Shown piece by piece: positions 1 to 8,557 of a DNA stretch of 64,000 nt. Position 1 is the first letter of the stretch. Every line of letters starts with the position of its first letter. The notes under the pieces are model-generated. The model was not told the DNA's origin, made no database searches, and saw only the letters and a list, made by a program, of their open reading frames with translations. The DNA lies in contig NZ_CP051677.1 of NCBI RefSeq assembly GCF_012849055.1, positions 4,045,001 to 4,109,000 on the forward strand, in the 5' to 3' direction. Source of the stretch: Spirosoma rhododendri (GTDB lineage Bacteria; Bacteroidota; Bacteroidia; Cytophagales; Spirosomataceae). Position numbers and translations under genes: made by a program.

Positions 1-360
1 CAAATAGCACAGCATCGCCATCGGCAGCGGATTTTGACTTTGGACCGTAAACACGATAGCCGCGTCGAACTGCCGTTGCTGAAGCTGGCTGGCCACGTGA
101 ACCAGACTGGACGAATCCGCTGCCTGACTGTCTGATTTAACCCAGGGCACATCGAAGACGATTATGTCGTCGATAGCCGGAATCAGCCGGGCTATGGCTG
201 CACCCGCCGAGGATGTCAGTAAGGTCAGCTGGCAATTCGGGAACGACTCTTTCAGTGCCCCGAAGGCGGGCGTCGTCATGAGCACATCGCCCAGATTGTC
301 GGGGCGGGCGCACAGAATTCGCCACCCGTCGGGCCAGGTTTCTAAGCTTGTCTGGTTCAT
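1..360 (-). CDS. Glycosyltransferase family 9 (heptosyltransferase-like), N-terminal part only
   Basis: The reading frame starts at the ATG complementary to 358-360 and runs off the left edge, giving about 120 residues. Residues 18-36 read ARPDNLGDVLMTTPAFGAL, the N-terminal signature of GT9 lipopolysaccharide heptosyltransferases (R-x-D-x-x-G-D-V/x-L-x-T-P). It is followed by a Rossmann-like strand (LTLLTSSAG). GT9 enzymes transfer heptose from ADP-heptose to core oligosaccharide at the inner membrane. It lies 15 bases downstream of gmhB, which makes a heptose precursor, in the same direction, so a joint envelope-glycan operon is likely. The C-terminal catalytic half is outside the window, so the exact sugar specificity cannot be judged. 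Confidence 0.8.
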   Translation of the reverse strand, partial: MNQTSLETWPDGWRILCARPDNLGDVLMTTPAFGALKESFPNCQLTLLTSSAGAAIARLIPAIDDIIVFDVPWVKSDSQAADSSSLVHVASQLQQRQFDAAIVFTVQSQNPLPMAMLCYL

Positions 361-375
361 GGCTGGCTATCGAGT

Positions 376-930
376 TCAGGAGACAACAAGTTGCCCGGCG
401 GCTTCCAGTAACGAATCTACCTTTATCGTCGGGGTCCGGTATGGGCCGTTGAGCCACTCGGTTTCGTTTCCCCGATCGACCAGAATACTTCGGCAGCCCG
501 CCCGGTTACCCGCTTCCACATCCTGTAAAATATCGCCGATCATCCACGACCCGGCAAGGTCGATATTCAGCTCCAGAGCGGCCCGGTGGAGCATACCGGG
601 CTTAGGCTTTCGACAGTCGCAGGCCAGTGCGTCGGCACCTGTGGTACCCAGCGAATCGTGCGGGCAGTAGTAAAACCCATCGAAGGCGACACCAAACGGG
701 GCGAACAGGTCGGTCAGGCGTTTCCAGACGGCAGACAGGGCGGTTTCGGCAAAGTACCCCCGCGCTACCCCCGACTGATTCGACACCACCACCAGCCGGT
801 ACCCCGCCGACTGCATTCGTTGCAGCGCGGGGCCTGCGTCGGGGTAGAGCACGATTTGGTCCGGGTCAACATTGTAGGGAACGTCGACGATCAGCGTGCC
901 GTCTTTATCCAGAAAAACGGCCTTGCTCAT
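376..930 (-). CDS. gmhB: D-glycero-D-manno-heptose-1,7-bisphosphate 7-phosphatase (HAD-IIIA)
   Basis: 184 residues, the usual length for GmhB. HAD motif I is DKDGT at residues 8-12, motif II SNQSG at 50-54, motif III lysine in CDCRKPKPG (104-112) and motif IV IGD at 131-133. The zinc loop that separates GmhB from histidinol phosphatase is present: C89-x-H91 and C104-x-C106. The enzyme removes the 7-phosphate of heptose bisphosphate on the way to ADP-heptose or GDP-heptose in the cytoplasm. Its ATG shares an ATGA overlap with the stop of the upstream glycosyltransferase (927-930), so the two are probably translationally coupled. The GT9 gene follows 15 bases downstream. Confidence 0.9.
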   Translation of the reverse strand: MSKAVFLDKDGTLIVDVPYNVDPDQIVLYPDAGPALQRMQSAGYRLVVVSNQSGVARGYFAETALSAVWKRLTDLFAPFGVAFDGFYYCPHDSLGTTGADALACDCRKPKPGMLHRAALELNIDLAGSWMIGDILQDVEAGNRAGCRSILVDRGNETEWLNGPYRTPTIKVDSLLEAAGQLVVS

Positions 931-2263
931 AGCTCGTCCTGCATACGCGTTGACGGGGAAAGCTCGGGCAAAACAACCGGCTTACGGCTGGATTCAGACG
1001 CGGTCTGGGGCTGATGACCCGTGAAGGGTTGCCCTGTCAGCACCTGTTCGTACAATGTGCTGGTCAGTGTGGCTACGTGCTGCCAGGTATAGTTAGCCTG
1101 CACATGCTGAACGGCCTGCTTGCCCAGCAGTGAGCAGAGTGGGGGGTGATACAGCAGCACGGCCAGGATAGCGGCCAGTTCTTTAGGCTGCTTGGGCGGT
1201 ACCAGAAATCCGGTTTCGTTGTCCAGCACGGTCGATTTGATACCGCCCACCGCCGTGCCAACAACGGGGACACCACAGGCCATAGCTTCGAGGGGCGTAA
1301 TGCCAAACGGCTCGTACCAGGGCGTCGTGATGAAGACGTCGGCAGCGCTGTAATAATACCGGATATCATCGCGCTCCCGACTGCCGGTAAACAGCACCCA
1401 ATCGGCAACCCCTTCCTGAACGGCCAGCTGCCGTAATCGACCAATTTCGGGCGTCAGCGTAGCATCGGGCGTACTTGACTCACCGCCCACGATGAGTAGT
1501 CGCGCCCGGATACCATACTCCCGATGCAAACAACCCAGTGCCTGAATAACCGTATCGACACCCTTGCGCGGCACCAGACGGCCCAGTTGCAATAGAATGG
1601 GTTCGGTTGTGTCCTGGCCAATCAGGAGCCGGGCAAGTGGTTTATCGACGGGGTAAAACTGCTGCGGGTTAAAGCCGTTGGGTATCGTCGCGATACGCAG
1701 CGGATTCGCCCGGTACAGCTCCACCAGATCGTCATGGTCCTGCGGGCACAGGGCAACAACAGCGTCGGCCTGTTGGATAATCTGCTGTTCAATCGCTATT
1801 CGTTCGGCCGGAAACCGATCGGCTGTTCCCTGACAGCGTTTGCGCACTTCGCCCAACGCATGAAACGTAATCACAAACGGAATCCCCAGCTGCTGCTTGA
1901 GCTGGCAGGCTACGTAGCCCGACATAAAGAAGTGGGCGTGAACCAATCGATAAGGCTGGGACTGCTGCTGAAAAAACTGGATCATGCCCTGCGCAAATTC
2001 ATCCATGTGAGGGAGCAGATCCTCTTTGGCCATCGGTGCCAGGGGCCAGCCTGAATGTGAATCACGCGGATACCTGCCTGCCACTGAACCTGTTGAGGCT
2101 GGCTGGGATCGTCCCAGCGCGTAAACACATCAACCTGGTGGCCCAGTCTGGCCAGGCACATTGCCAGTTCGGCGACGGCAATATTTTGACCACCCGCATC
2201 AGTACCACCAATGGTTGCCAGCGGAGACGCATGTTCAGAAAGTAAGGCTAGTTTATGGGTCAT
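927..2263 (-). pseudogene. GT4-family glycosyltransferase interrupted by a one-base frameshift
   Basis: Two overlapping minus-strand frames are pieces of one protein. 2263 to about 2045 encodes the N-terminus (MTHKLALLSEHASPL, then GGTDAGGQN, a GT4 donor/acceptor loop). About 2040 to 927 encodes the rest, including KEDLLPHMDEF, HAHFFMSG, the GRLVPRKG hinge and the EPFGITPLEAMACGVPVV nucleotide-sugar motif. The frame breaks in the run GGCCCC (plus-strand 2041-2046). Adding one C there restores AGPLAPMAKEDLL and a single 445-residue protein of normal GT4 size. Either this is a genuine lesion or phase-variable switch, or one base was lost in sequencing. It is first in the cluster with gmhB and GT9, so a role in surface glycan assembly is inferred. 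Confidence 0.8.
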
Positions 2264-2708
2264 TAGGGAGAGCTTACTAGACAGTTCGGCTATCCTGCTG
2301 CGTCTGGCAGGAGAACCGGTTCTCTGTTTTTCAGCGGGTTAGTTAACTGCTGAACTGGTTCGGTCTGCTTTGGTTGGTATTTGCCCGTCGTCGGGAAAGA
2401 CATTCAGGTAGAAGTGAGGAAATGGTCAGAAAGCCGGGAAAAGGAGACTGAACCTGTCCATTCTGACAGCGTATGAAGCCGGAATAGCAAACGAAGTTGA
2501 TGGCTCCGCACCTGACCGTATATACGTTGACGGGTGAATCGGTGGCTGATCCACGCGCATCAGCCTTTTGAGTTGAGGACCAGAACGATGCCTGAGGGTA
2601 GGTAGCTTGCCGATGATCGGCCGTGTCGGCGTTATCCGCGTGCTGGTAACCAAATCCTGTTAATCCGCCCGGCGGCACGGCTGTAATCCTTTCCGTAACT
2701 TGCGGCCT
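2264..2708. other. Divergent intergenic region, no gene seen
   Basis: About 445 bases between the divergent glycosyltransferase and asparaginase genes. Open frames on the minus strand here (to 111 codons) have no recognisable protein features and I do not accept them. A GAACCGGTTC palindrome lies at 2311-2320. TAACTTGC at 2696-2703 resembles a Bacteroidota -7 box (TAnnTTTG), but sits so close to the asparaginase ATG that it would give an almost leaderless transcript. Confidence 0.4.
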
Positions 2709-3794
2709 ATGCCGTATAAAACAATCTGCCTGACACCTGCTCAGCCCCGAAAAACGTCATCGTCGACTACACCGCGTTCGGTACTGGTCATCTACACCGG
2801 GGGCACCTTCGGGATGGTGTACGACCCCAAAGCCAGCCAGCTGATTCCCTTCGATTTTGAGGACGTGCTCGATCGACTGCCCGAACTGAACCGGCTCGAC
2901 TTCCAGATCAACATCACGATGTTGAGCGAGATCATCGATTCCTCGAACATGACCCCCGCCATATGGGTCGAGCTGGCAAAACTGATCGAAGCCAACTACG
3001 CGCTGTACGATAGCTTCGTTATTCTGCACGGCACCGATACGATGTCGTACACGGCATCGGCGCTTAGTTTTATGCTGCTGGGGCTCAACAAGCCGGTGAT
3101 CCTGACGGGGGCCCAGCTACCCATCGGGGTTGCCCGCTCCGACGCCCGCGAGAACTTTATCACGGCGCTGGAGATTGCAGCCGCGCAGACTGACGGGCAG
3201 CCAATCGTGCCGGAAGTGTGCGTGTACTTCAACTCGCTGCTACTGCGCGGCAACCGCTCGACCAAGCAGGAAAGCGTGCAGTTCAATGCGTTTGCGTCGG
3301 AAAACTACCCGCACCTCGCCAATGCCGGTGTCAGTATCGATTACAATCGCCCGTTTATCCGGCCGGTGGACCCCAGCCAGTCGCTTACGCTGCAAACAGC
3401 CCTCGACCCGAACGTTGCCATTCTGAAACTGTTTCCGGGTATCACACCAGCCGTAGTAGAAGCCATTGTGCTGAATCCGGCCCTGCGGGGAGTGGTGCTG
3501 GAAACGTTCGGCGCGGGCAACGCCACCACTGAGAGCTGGTTTCTGAACAGCCTCAAGACCGCGATCGAGCGCGGCCTGACGATCTTCAACGTGTCGCAGT
3601 GCGAAGGTGGACGCGTAACGCAGGGGCAATACCAGACCAGCAAGCGTATGGACGAGCTTGGCGTTGTGAGCGGTGCCGATATCACGACCGAAGCGGCCAT
3701 TACGAAGCTGATGGTTGTGCTGGGGCAGGAGCACGACCCGGCGCGTGTACGGGCGCGGCTTAGTCAGCCAATTAGCGGAGAAATGAGCGTGTAA
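2709..3794 (+). CDS. ansA: Type I (cytoplasmic-type) L-asparaginase
   Basis: Hydrolyses L-asparagine to aspartate and ammonia. The two catalytic threonine motifs are visible: YTGGTFGM with TGGT at residues 30-33, and HGTDTM at 107-112, followed by YTASALSFML. The RENFITALEIA and LETFGAGN stretches also match the family, and the length (361 residues) fits type I enzymes. There is no signal peptide, so it is cytoplasmic. I chose ATG 2709 over the in-frame TTG at 2700, which adds only three residues and overlaps a possible -7 box. It is monocistronic, followed after 23 bases by the tRNA-Ser promoter. Confidence 0.92.
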   Translation: MPYKTICLTPAQPRKTSSSTTPRSVLVIYTGGTFGMVYDPKASQLIPFDFEDVLDRLPELNRLDFQINITMLSEIIDSSNMTPAIWVELAKLIEANYALYDSFVILHGTDTMSYTASALSFMLLGLNKPVILTGAQLPIGVARSDARENFITALEIAAAQTDGQPIVPEVCVYFNSLLLRGNRSTKQESVQFNAFASENYPHLANAGVSIDYNRPFIRPVDPSQSLTLQTALDPNVAILKLFPGITPAVVEAIVLNPALRGVVLETFGAGNATTESWFLNSLKTAIERGLTIFNVSQCEGGRVTQGQYQTSKRMDELGVVSGADITTEAAITKLMVVLGQEHDPARVRARLSQPISGEMSV

Positions 3795-3816
3795 GCACTT
3801 TTTTTGCGGTAGGGGC

Positions 3817-3847
3817 TTGACAATAGCCGTTCAGACGTGCATCTTTG
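3817..3847 (+). promoter_or_regulatory. Promoter of tRNA-Ser
   Basis: TTGACA at 3817-3822 and CATCTTTG at 3840-3847, separated by 17 bases, the second box ending 16 bases before the tRNA. The downstream box fits the Bacteroidota TAnnTTTG consensus at seven of eight positions counting the free ones. It is the cleanest promoter in the window. Confidence 0.65.
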
Positions 3848-3863
3848 CAGTCCCAAACCACAC

Positions 3864-3950
3864 AGAGAGCTGCCGGAGTGGTCGAACGGGTCTGATTCGA
3901 AATCAGAAGTACTCGCAAGGGTACCGGGGGTTCGAATCCCTCGCTCTCTG
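3864..3950 (+). tRNA. tRNA-Ser (anticodon CGA)
   Basis: Cloverleaf visible by eye. Acceptor stem AGAGAGC (3864-3870) pairs with GCTCTCT (3943-3949), followed by discriminator G at 3950. The anticodon stem TCTGA/TCAGA (3891-3895, 3903-3907) encloses loop TTCGAAA with anticodon CGA at 3898-3900. A long variable arm (GTACTCGCAAGGGTAC) is as expected for serine. T-loop TTCGAAT. The 3' CCA is not encoded in full (GCAA follows), which is common in this phylum. It reads codon UCG. Its 3' end is repeated imperfectly 1.15 kb downstream. Confidence 0.93.
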
Positions 3951-3983
3951 CAAAAAAGGTGTAAAAGCCTTTCTTCTTAACTC

Positions 3984-4020
3984 AAAAAAGCCCGGTACAT
4001 AGCTGTACCGGGCTTTTTTT
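3984..4020 (+). terminator. Rho-independent terminator after tRNA-Ser
   Basis: AAAAAAGCCCGGTAC (3984-3998) pairs with GTACCGGGCTTTTTT (4005-4019) around a short loop, with T-run 4014-4021. The flanking A-run makes it look bidirectional. Confidence 0.8.
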
Positions 4021-4222
4021 TGCCCAATTGGCCCAGTTATGGTCGATTGCTGATACGGTTGATTTGTCGGCACGACTAGTTTCCAAATATATCCTTTACC
4101 GTTACATAAATGCTTTCACCTAACAGCATCATTATATCATATCTTATAGCCGTTTAACAAAACGGTGCGTAGCTGTACGAAAGCGTCTGCTCAGCAGCCA
4201 GGCAACATATTCATACCCATAC

Positions 4223-4432
4223 ATGATAAACTTCTTCTGGAACAGGTTCGAAAGTGCCGAACACTTGAAATCATCAATGTTGACAGGCCTAACTACGTAC
4301 TATGCGTACATAAATGGGGACTGGAAACTGATAACCAAATCTCGATTCGACCAAATGGTTGGTGACAGATATTTCTATAAACACGAGGCTGCCAGTTCGC
4401 CCCACGAATCTATATACAACCGCAGGCGCTAG
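4223..4432 (+). CDS. Small protein of unknown function
   Basis: 69 residues, not recognised. It is rich in aromatic residues (MINFFWNRFESAE, then YYAYINGDWKLI and DRYFYKHEA) with mixed charge and no signal peptide or clear membrane segment. It lies in the A+T-rich segment downstream of tRNA-Ser. An overlapping frame at 4165-4365 is less protein-like. The call rests only on an uninterrupted frame and a plausible composition. Confidence 0.4.
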   Translation: MINFFWNRFESAEHLKSSMLTGLTTYYAYINGDWKLITKSRFDQMVGDRYFYKHEAASSPHESIYNRRR

Positions 4433-4484
4433 AGAGCACACAATCTCTGGAAAACCAGGCCTGTAAATTCGTTGCTATCCGTCG

Positions 4485-4760
4485 ATGCCCCCGAAACGAC
4501 CGCTGCCAGAAAAAACGAGAGTGAGACGCAGCATCGTGTCATTGGCCCTAAACAAGCTGCTTACTGAATCTGAACGATTGGATAGCGAGGCAATTTTGGA
4601 ACAACAGATATACGTACCCAGCTATCTGTCACCGGAAAGCTTCCCTAACGACTCACCTCACAAAGGTGAAGGCGCTATATTACTTCGTTTTGTACGCTCT
4701 ACTGAGTTTAGTGAGTGGTATTTAGATGAAACTCAATTTCTAATCCTCGAAGACGAATGA
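4485..4760 (+). CDS. Small protein of unknown function
   Basis: 91 residues, not recognised. It has a basic N-terminus (MPPKRPLPEKTRVRRS), then a mixed helical stretch and an acidic end (FLILEDE). No signal peptide. Its stop codon overlaps the ATG of the next, broken frame (ATGA at 4757-4760), suggesting that the two were once a coupled pair. Such pairs on small islands are often toxin-antitoxin or immunity genes, but nothing in the sequence shows that here. Confidence 0.4.
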   Translation: MPPKRPLPEKTRVRRSIVSLALNKLLTESERLDSEAILEQQIYVPSYLSPESFPNDSPHKGEGAILLRFVRSTEFSEWYLDETQFLILEDE

Positions 4761-5071
4761 CAATCGGCCACGCTCAGGTATTAGATAAAGTTGTCGAAGG
4801 CGTGTAGGAACTGACGACAAAGAATCAATAGATAGCTGAATTGCAGTACACGGTTGGCGCGCTTTTGGGAAAGTCTGAGGGCGTCACTATTCCCCAACTT
4901 TCTGATGAAGAGACCACGTTTGAAACCATGTTCTGTCAGTATCGTCAACTCGCGCTGGGTAACCAGCCGTATATGGCACTGCCGAAGCATAGTTCTCAGC
5001 GGCTCGTCGCTAGTGAAGTCAGTGGTACTCTGTTAGCCGGATGGCTAATTGGGATTAAAAAGGGTAGTTGA
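4757..5071 (+). pseudogene. Broken small gene with two in-frame TAG stops
   Basis: From the ATG at 4757 the frame reads MTIGHAQVLDKVVEGV, TAG (4805-4807), ELTTKNQ, TAG (4829-4831), then stays open for 80 codons to TGA at 5069-5071 (IAELQYTVGALLG, then IPQLSDEETTFETMF). The long open tail in the same frame as a coupled start suggests a formerly intact protein of about 104 residues. The family is not recognised. Alternatively a shorter protein starts at TTG 4841. Confidence 0.4.
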
Positions 5072-5080
5072 TTCAGGTGA

Positions 5081-5107
5081 TTCGAATCCCTTTCTCTCTG
5101 CAAAAAA
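5081..5107 (+). repeat. Imperfect copy of the tRNA-Ser 3' end (attR-like)
   Basis: Matches 3931-3957 except for TT in place of CG at 5092-5093 and a slightly longer A-run. It contains the T-loop and acceptor 3' strand but no 5' tRNA part. The substitutions break acceptor pairing, so it is not a tRNA and fits a displaced attachment site. Confidence 0.65.
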
Positions 5108-5151
5108 AAGGTGCATAAAAAACTAATTTTCAGTTTTTTATGCACCTTTTT
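5105..5151. terminator. Bidirectional terminator hairpin
   Basis: Perfect 20-base inverted repeat, arms 5105-5124 and 5132-5151, with a 7-base loop. A-run on the left and T-run on the right make it usable from both sides. It lies immediately after the second tRNA-end copy. Confidence 0.75.
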
Positions 5152-5193
5152 CATTGCTGATAAGTAGCCTGAATATTGTTCTTGGCTGCGACG

Positions 5194-5245
5194 CGTCGTG
5201 TAAGTTGCCTGATTGAAGTTCAGTAATCAGACAATTTACACGACG
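5194..5245. repeat. Long imperfect inverted repeat
   Basis: Arms 5194-5214 and 5225-5245 match at 19 of 21 positions with a 10-base loop. There is no T-run, so it is not a standard terminator. It lies downstream of the minus-strand gene at 5302-5610. Function unknown. Confidence 0.5.
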
Positions 5246-5301
5246 CCGTTCGGCGGTAATCAATCGTGCTCATAACCAGCGCCTTGCGAAACGGTAGGTC
5301 A

Positions 5302-5610
5302 CTAGGCCATAAAATTTGGCCAGTAGGCCAGCTCTGACCGATGATCGGCCGAAGTCAGTATCGTTTCCTGCTCCGTTGGGATCAGTTCGATACCGCAGGG
5401 GGCGGGTACGCCCGAGTCAGCCTGTAGGGAATAAACGAGCCTGATACGGCACCCGAGTGTTTCGGCCTGTTCCAGCATATCGAATAGCCGGGTGATGCCA
5501 ACCAGATAGAAAGCACTCACCAACACCTGACCGTACGACCAGTCAGACGTTCCCCTGTCTGCGCGCTCTCCCCTCGCCACATATTCCTTATACAATTGAA
5601 AGCCGTTCAT
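5302..5610 (-). CDS. Protein of unknown function
   Basis: 102 residues, not recognised. It starts MNGFQLYKEYVARGER and continues with a hydrophobic centre (YGQVLVSAFYLVGITRLF) and a strand-rich second half containing CRIRLVYSLQ and CGIELIP. No signal peptide. Upstream DNA (5611-5700) is A+T rich and promoter-like, but no clear box was found. Codon use matches its G+C-richer neighbours more than the tRNA-Ser segment, so it probably belongs to the core chromosome. Confidence 0.5.
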   Translation of the reverse strand: MNGFQLYKEYVARGERADRGTSDWSYGQVLVSAFYLVGITRLFDMLEQAETLGCRIRLVYSLQADSGVPAPCGIELIPTEQETILTSADHRSELAYWPNFMA

Positions 5611-5778
5611 AGGTTAAAAACAGGTTACGTGTAAATACAAGTTAATCAATTATAGAAAGGGGATATAAAAATACTATTAAAGTGGTACGAAAGTAAAAAC
5701 CGTGCAAAAAAAATATGTTGAGCCAATTGATAGGGATGGGATCAGCCTGATACACGTGTCTGAAAATAGGGCGTAACG

Positions 5779-5839
5779 AAACGGCCTGTCAGGTTGCTGT
5801 ATCTGTTTGACGAGTACACAGCAACCTGACAGGCCGTTT
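5779..5839. terminator. Perfect 22-base hairpin downstream of the histidine kinase
   Basis: Arms 5779-5800 and 5818-5839 are perfectly complementary with a 17-base loop. It lies 57 bases past the stop of the minus-strand kinase. The arms end in AAA/TTT, too short for a strong T-run, but the position suggests 3'-end formation. Confidence 0.6.
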
Positions 5840-5895
5840 TGGCAACAGAAAATGGCGGTGGTAGCAGCGGGTCTGCGCTAGTACCCGGTCCCGGT

Positions 5896-8076
5896 CTAGT
5901 CCGACAGCGGCATTGGCAAATAGACAGAGAAGACGGCTCCCTGACCGGGTTTGCTTTGGGCCGTGATACTGCCGCCGTGGTTGTCGACCACCCGCTGGCA
6001 GATGGCTAGTCCCACGCCCGTACCCACGTATTGCTGCTTTCCGTGCAGCCGTTGAAATACCTGAAAGATTCGTTCGGTGTACTTTTCGTCGAAACCGATA
6101 CCCTGGTCGGTAACCGTAAGGTGGCAGAATCGCGCGGCCGAACTGGTTGGGCGCAGGTGGGGCGGCAGCTCAGACCGTTTGCAGTAGCGAGCCTGTACGG
6201 AAACCACCGGCCGCTGACCGGCGGGCGTGAACTTGAGAGCGTTGGAAAGCAGATTCTGGAGTAGCTGACTAAGCTGCGACTCATCGCCGTTGACGACGGG
6301 TAGCTCGCCGATGGTCAGCTGGGCATCGCGTTCGGCAATGGTCAGTTCCAGCGTGCGTAACACCTCGGCTACGATTGTCGACAGCGAAACGGGCTCGAAT
6401 GCCTGCTGCCGGGTGGCGATGCGGGAAAAGGCCAGCAGATCCCGAATGAGATTCGACATCCGGGCACCAGCCGAGCACATTCTATTCAGGTAATCGCGGC
6501 CTTCGTCACCCAGGTTGTCACCGAATCGCTCGTCGAGCAGGGTGCTGAACGATTGAATTTTGCGCAACGGCTCCTGTAGGTCGTGCGACGCGACATAAGC
6601 AAACTGCTGTAGGTTTTCGTTCGAGCGGAGCAGGTCCTGATTGACGTACGTAAGTTCCTGCGTACGCTCGCTGACCCGCTGTTCCAGCTCGGTAGCCAGT
6701 AGTTTGTAGCTGTTTTCACTGGCGGCAAGTGCCTGCCGATCCCGAAGCTGATCGGTAACGTCGGTGGCCATGACCATTACGCCCGTGATGGTATTGTCAG
6801 ACTCGCGCCACGGCTGGAAAACGAAGTTGAAATACCGATCCTTCCGTACGCCGTCGTTGCTGATGAAGTAGGCGGGTATATCCTGAAGCTGTAGCGTTAC
6901 CCCCGTACGGAACACCTGCTGCAACCACCCGACGATGGGCTGGTCGTTTAGCTCGGGCAAGGTCGTCAGCAGCGGCTGGCCCAGCGCTTCCCAGCCTAGG
7001 CCCCATATGTCGAGCAGGGGCTGGTTGCCCAGTTCAAGAACCAGTGCTTCGCCCTTCAGAATACAAATCGGTGATAGCGACTGCTCGACTACGTTCCGGA
7101 AACGGGCTTCGCTTTCCTCCAGCTGCTGGCGGGCCATGACCTGAGCCGTCACGTCGACGGCCATGTTCATGATGGCATAGACTTCGCCGGCCGGGTTACG
7201 GAGGGGTTTGTACGTATAGTCGAAGTAGTAGGTGCGCAGTACTCCGCCGACGAGCAAAGTAGCGGGGGCGTTGCGGGCTTCGTAGGATTTGCCGGTTGAA
7301 AATACATTATCCAGAATAGCCAGGAAGGATTGTCCGTCCAGTTCCGGCAACGCAGCGATCAGGGGCTTGCCGATGACTGACCGATCCTTACCCCAATAGG
7401 TCAGCATGGGGGTGTTGGCGAGTTCGACGCGAAACTCCTGACCCACGTACAGACTGGTGGCTACGGGTGCTTCATCGATCAGGCTGCGAAATTTAAGTTC
7501 GCTCGTTGCCAGGGCCTGTTGCGTCTGCTGTTGCAGGCGGATTTCGGCCTGTATCTGCGCTTCGCGCAGCATCAGATCGTGGTTGGCTCTGCGCAGTTCG
7601 AGTAAGGTCATCACCTGCCTGGCGAGGGCCTGTAACGCTTGCAGTTGCGAGGGCCTGAGCTGGCGCGGTTCGTTGTCGATTACACACAATGACCCCAGTG
7701 CTATGCCTTCCTTGTTCACGATGGGAGCCCCCGCGTAGAAAACGATATTGTGTTCACCGGTCACCAGTGGGTTGTCGCTGAAGCGATCATCCTGCCGGGC
7801 GTCCGTCACAATCATCGTTTGGGTGGGCTGCGTGATGGCGTGGGCGCAAAATGAATGCTGAACGGGCGTTTGCGTCAGCGGGAACCCCTGGCGGGATTTG
7901 AACCACTGACGGTCCTCGTCGACCAGGGTTATCAACGCGATGGGCATCTGGCAGACTTCGGCGGCCAGTCGGGTAATGTCATCGTACTCCTGCTCGGGTA
8001 GCGAATCAAGGACATTGTATTGGTTAAGAGCAGTTAACCGGCCTATTTCGTTGGGTAATTGTAATCGTTCGCTCAT
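5896..8076 (-). CDS. Cytoplasmic GAF-PAS-PAS sensor histidine kinase
   Basis: 726 residues. GAF domain about 20-165 ([17 protein letters not shown] start, typical of bacterial GAF sensors), two PAS domains about 190-315 and 320-445, and a coiled linker 450-488. The HisKA domain has H-box [15 protein letters not shown] (phospho-acceptor H498). In the HATPase domain the N-box is [12 protein letters not shown] (about 605-616), with G1 DQGIGF and G2 GTGVGLAIC near 690. No membrane segment or signal peptide, so it senses a cytoplasmic cue. The [10 protein letters not shown]-box type is seen in phytochrome-like and SpoIIJ-like orphan kinases. No response regulator is adjacent, so it is an orphan kinase whose partner and signal are unknown. 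Confidence 0.9.
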   Translation of the reverse strand: MSERLQLPNEIGRLTALNQYNVLDSLPEQEYDDITRLAAEVCQMPIALITLVDEDRQWFKSRQGFPLTQTPVQHSFCAHAITQPTQTMIVTDARQDDRFSDNPLVTGEHNIVFYAGAPIVNKEGIALGSLCVIDNEPRQLRPSQLQALQALARQVMTLLELRRANHDLMLREAQIQAEIRLQQQTQQALATSELKFRSLIDEAPVATSLYVGQEFRVELANTPMLTYWGKDRSVIGKPLIAALPELDGQSFLAILDNVFSTGKSYEARNAPATLLVGGVLRTYYFDYTYKPLRNPAGEVYAIMNMAVDVTAQVMARQQLEESEARFRNVVEQSLSPICILKGEALVLELGNQPLLDIWGLGWEALGQPLLTTLPELNDQPIVGWLQQVFRTGVTLQLQDIPAYFISNDGVRKDRYFNFVFQPWRESDNTITGVMVMATDVTDQLRDRQALAASENSYKLLATELEQRVSERTQELTYVNQDLLRSNENLQQFAYVASHDLQEPLRKIQSFSTLLDERFGDNLGDEGRDYLNRMCSAGARMSNLIRDLLAFSRIATRQQAFEPVSLSTIVAEVLRTLELTIAERDAQLTIGELPVVNGDESQLSQLLQNLLSNALKFTPAGQRPVVSVQARYCKRSELPPHLRPTSSAARFCHLTVTDQGIGFDEKYTERIFQVFQRLHGKQQYVGTGVGLAICQRVVDNHGGSITAQSKPGQGAVFSVYLPMPLSD

Positions 8077-8557
8077 TATCGTAGGTCATTCATACAGGGA
8101 AACATATAAAGCTAGCGCATGTTTTTTGTTCACGGGCGGGATTGGCTGTCAACCCGGTAGTCGACCGGATCGGGCAGGGGTTACGCCGATGCGAAAGCTG
8201 ATAATCCGTGCTGTTGGGTTTAACACCGTTGAGCCGCAAACCGCTCTACATCATGATGGATCGGGAGGTTGGGTGTTCTAAATCTATAAACTGTTGGTGT
8301 AGCTACACGGTTCAGTGTATACGTCAGAATCGAGAAATGGGGCCTGCATTCTCTGGCAGCCTAAAACACTGCCTTGCCCGGCCTGCGATGCTGTGCATTG
8401 ATGCTGGCGCACCGACGATCAGCAGCGCTACTATGCCCCCGATCGGGCATGATGGCGGACCGTATTATCAGTTCTTTCTATGACGACTAACCCTAGGCAA
8501 CAGAAAGACTGTTATTAACGTATATACGTATGTTAGTTAACTCAACGGTAACGGAAA
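8077..8557. other. Intergenic region, no gene seen
   Basis: About 480 bases between the divergent histidine kinase and the small gene at 8558. A plus-strand frame at 8208-8483 has no convincing protein features. The right end (8516-8540) is a cluster of TAACGTATATACGTATGTTA-like overlapping palindromes that could hold promoter or operator sites. Confidence 0.35.

Larger units (their letters stand above)
3931..5107. mobile_element. Putative relic mini-island integrated at tRNA-Ser
   Basis: The last 20 bases of the tRNA plus the following A-run (3931-3957) recur at 5081-5107 with two mismatches, as direct repeats. The enclosed 1.15 kb is visibly A+T-richer than its flanks and holds two small unknown genes and one broken gene, none with clear household relatives. 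This is the usual pattern left by elements that integrate into the 3' end of a tRNA gene. No integrase is present, so it is either a decayed remnant or a passenger mobilised by an integrase elsewhere. The boundaries are inferred from the repeats. Confidence 0.55.

Noticed and set aside
164..1014. Plus-strand frames opposite GT9 and gmhB (168 and 142 codons)
   Set aside because: They are antisense shadows of genes with clear catalytic motifs.
2343..2678. 111-codon minus-strand frame upstream of the asparaginase gene
   Set aside because: Composition and order of residues look random, no start context, no family features.
3817..4002. 61-codon plus-strand frame covering tRNA-Ser
   Set aside because: It runs through the whole tRNA and into the terminator; the frame is a by-product of tRNA sequence.
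5081..5100. Second tRNA gene
   Set aside because: Only the T-loop and acceptor 3' strand are present, with mismatches; no anticodon arm upstream.
7940..8483. Plus-strand frames (113 and 91 codons) between kinase and the gene at 8558
   Set aside because: The first overlaps the kinase start antisense; the second has chance-like composition.
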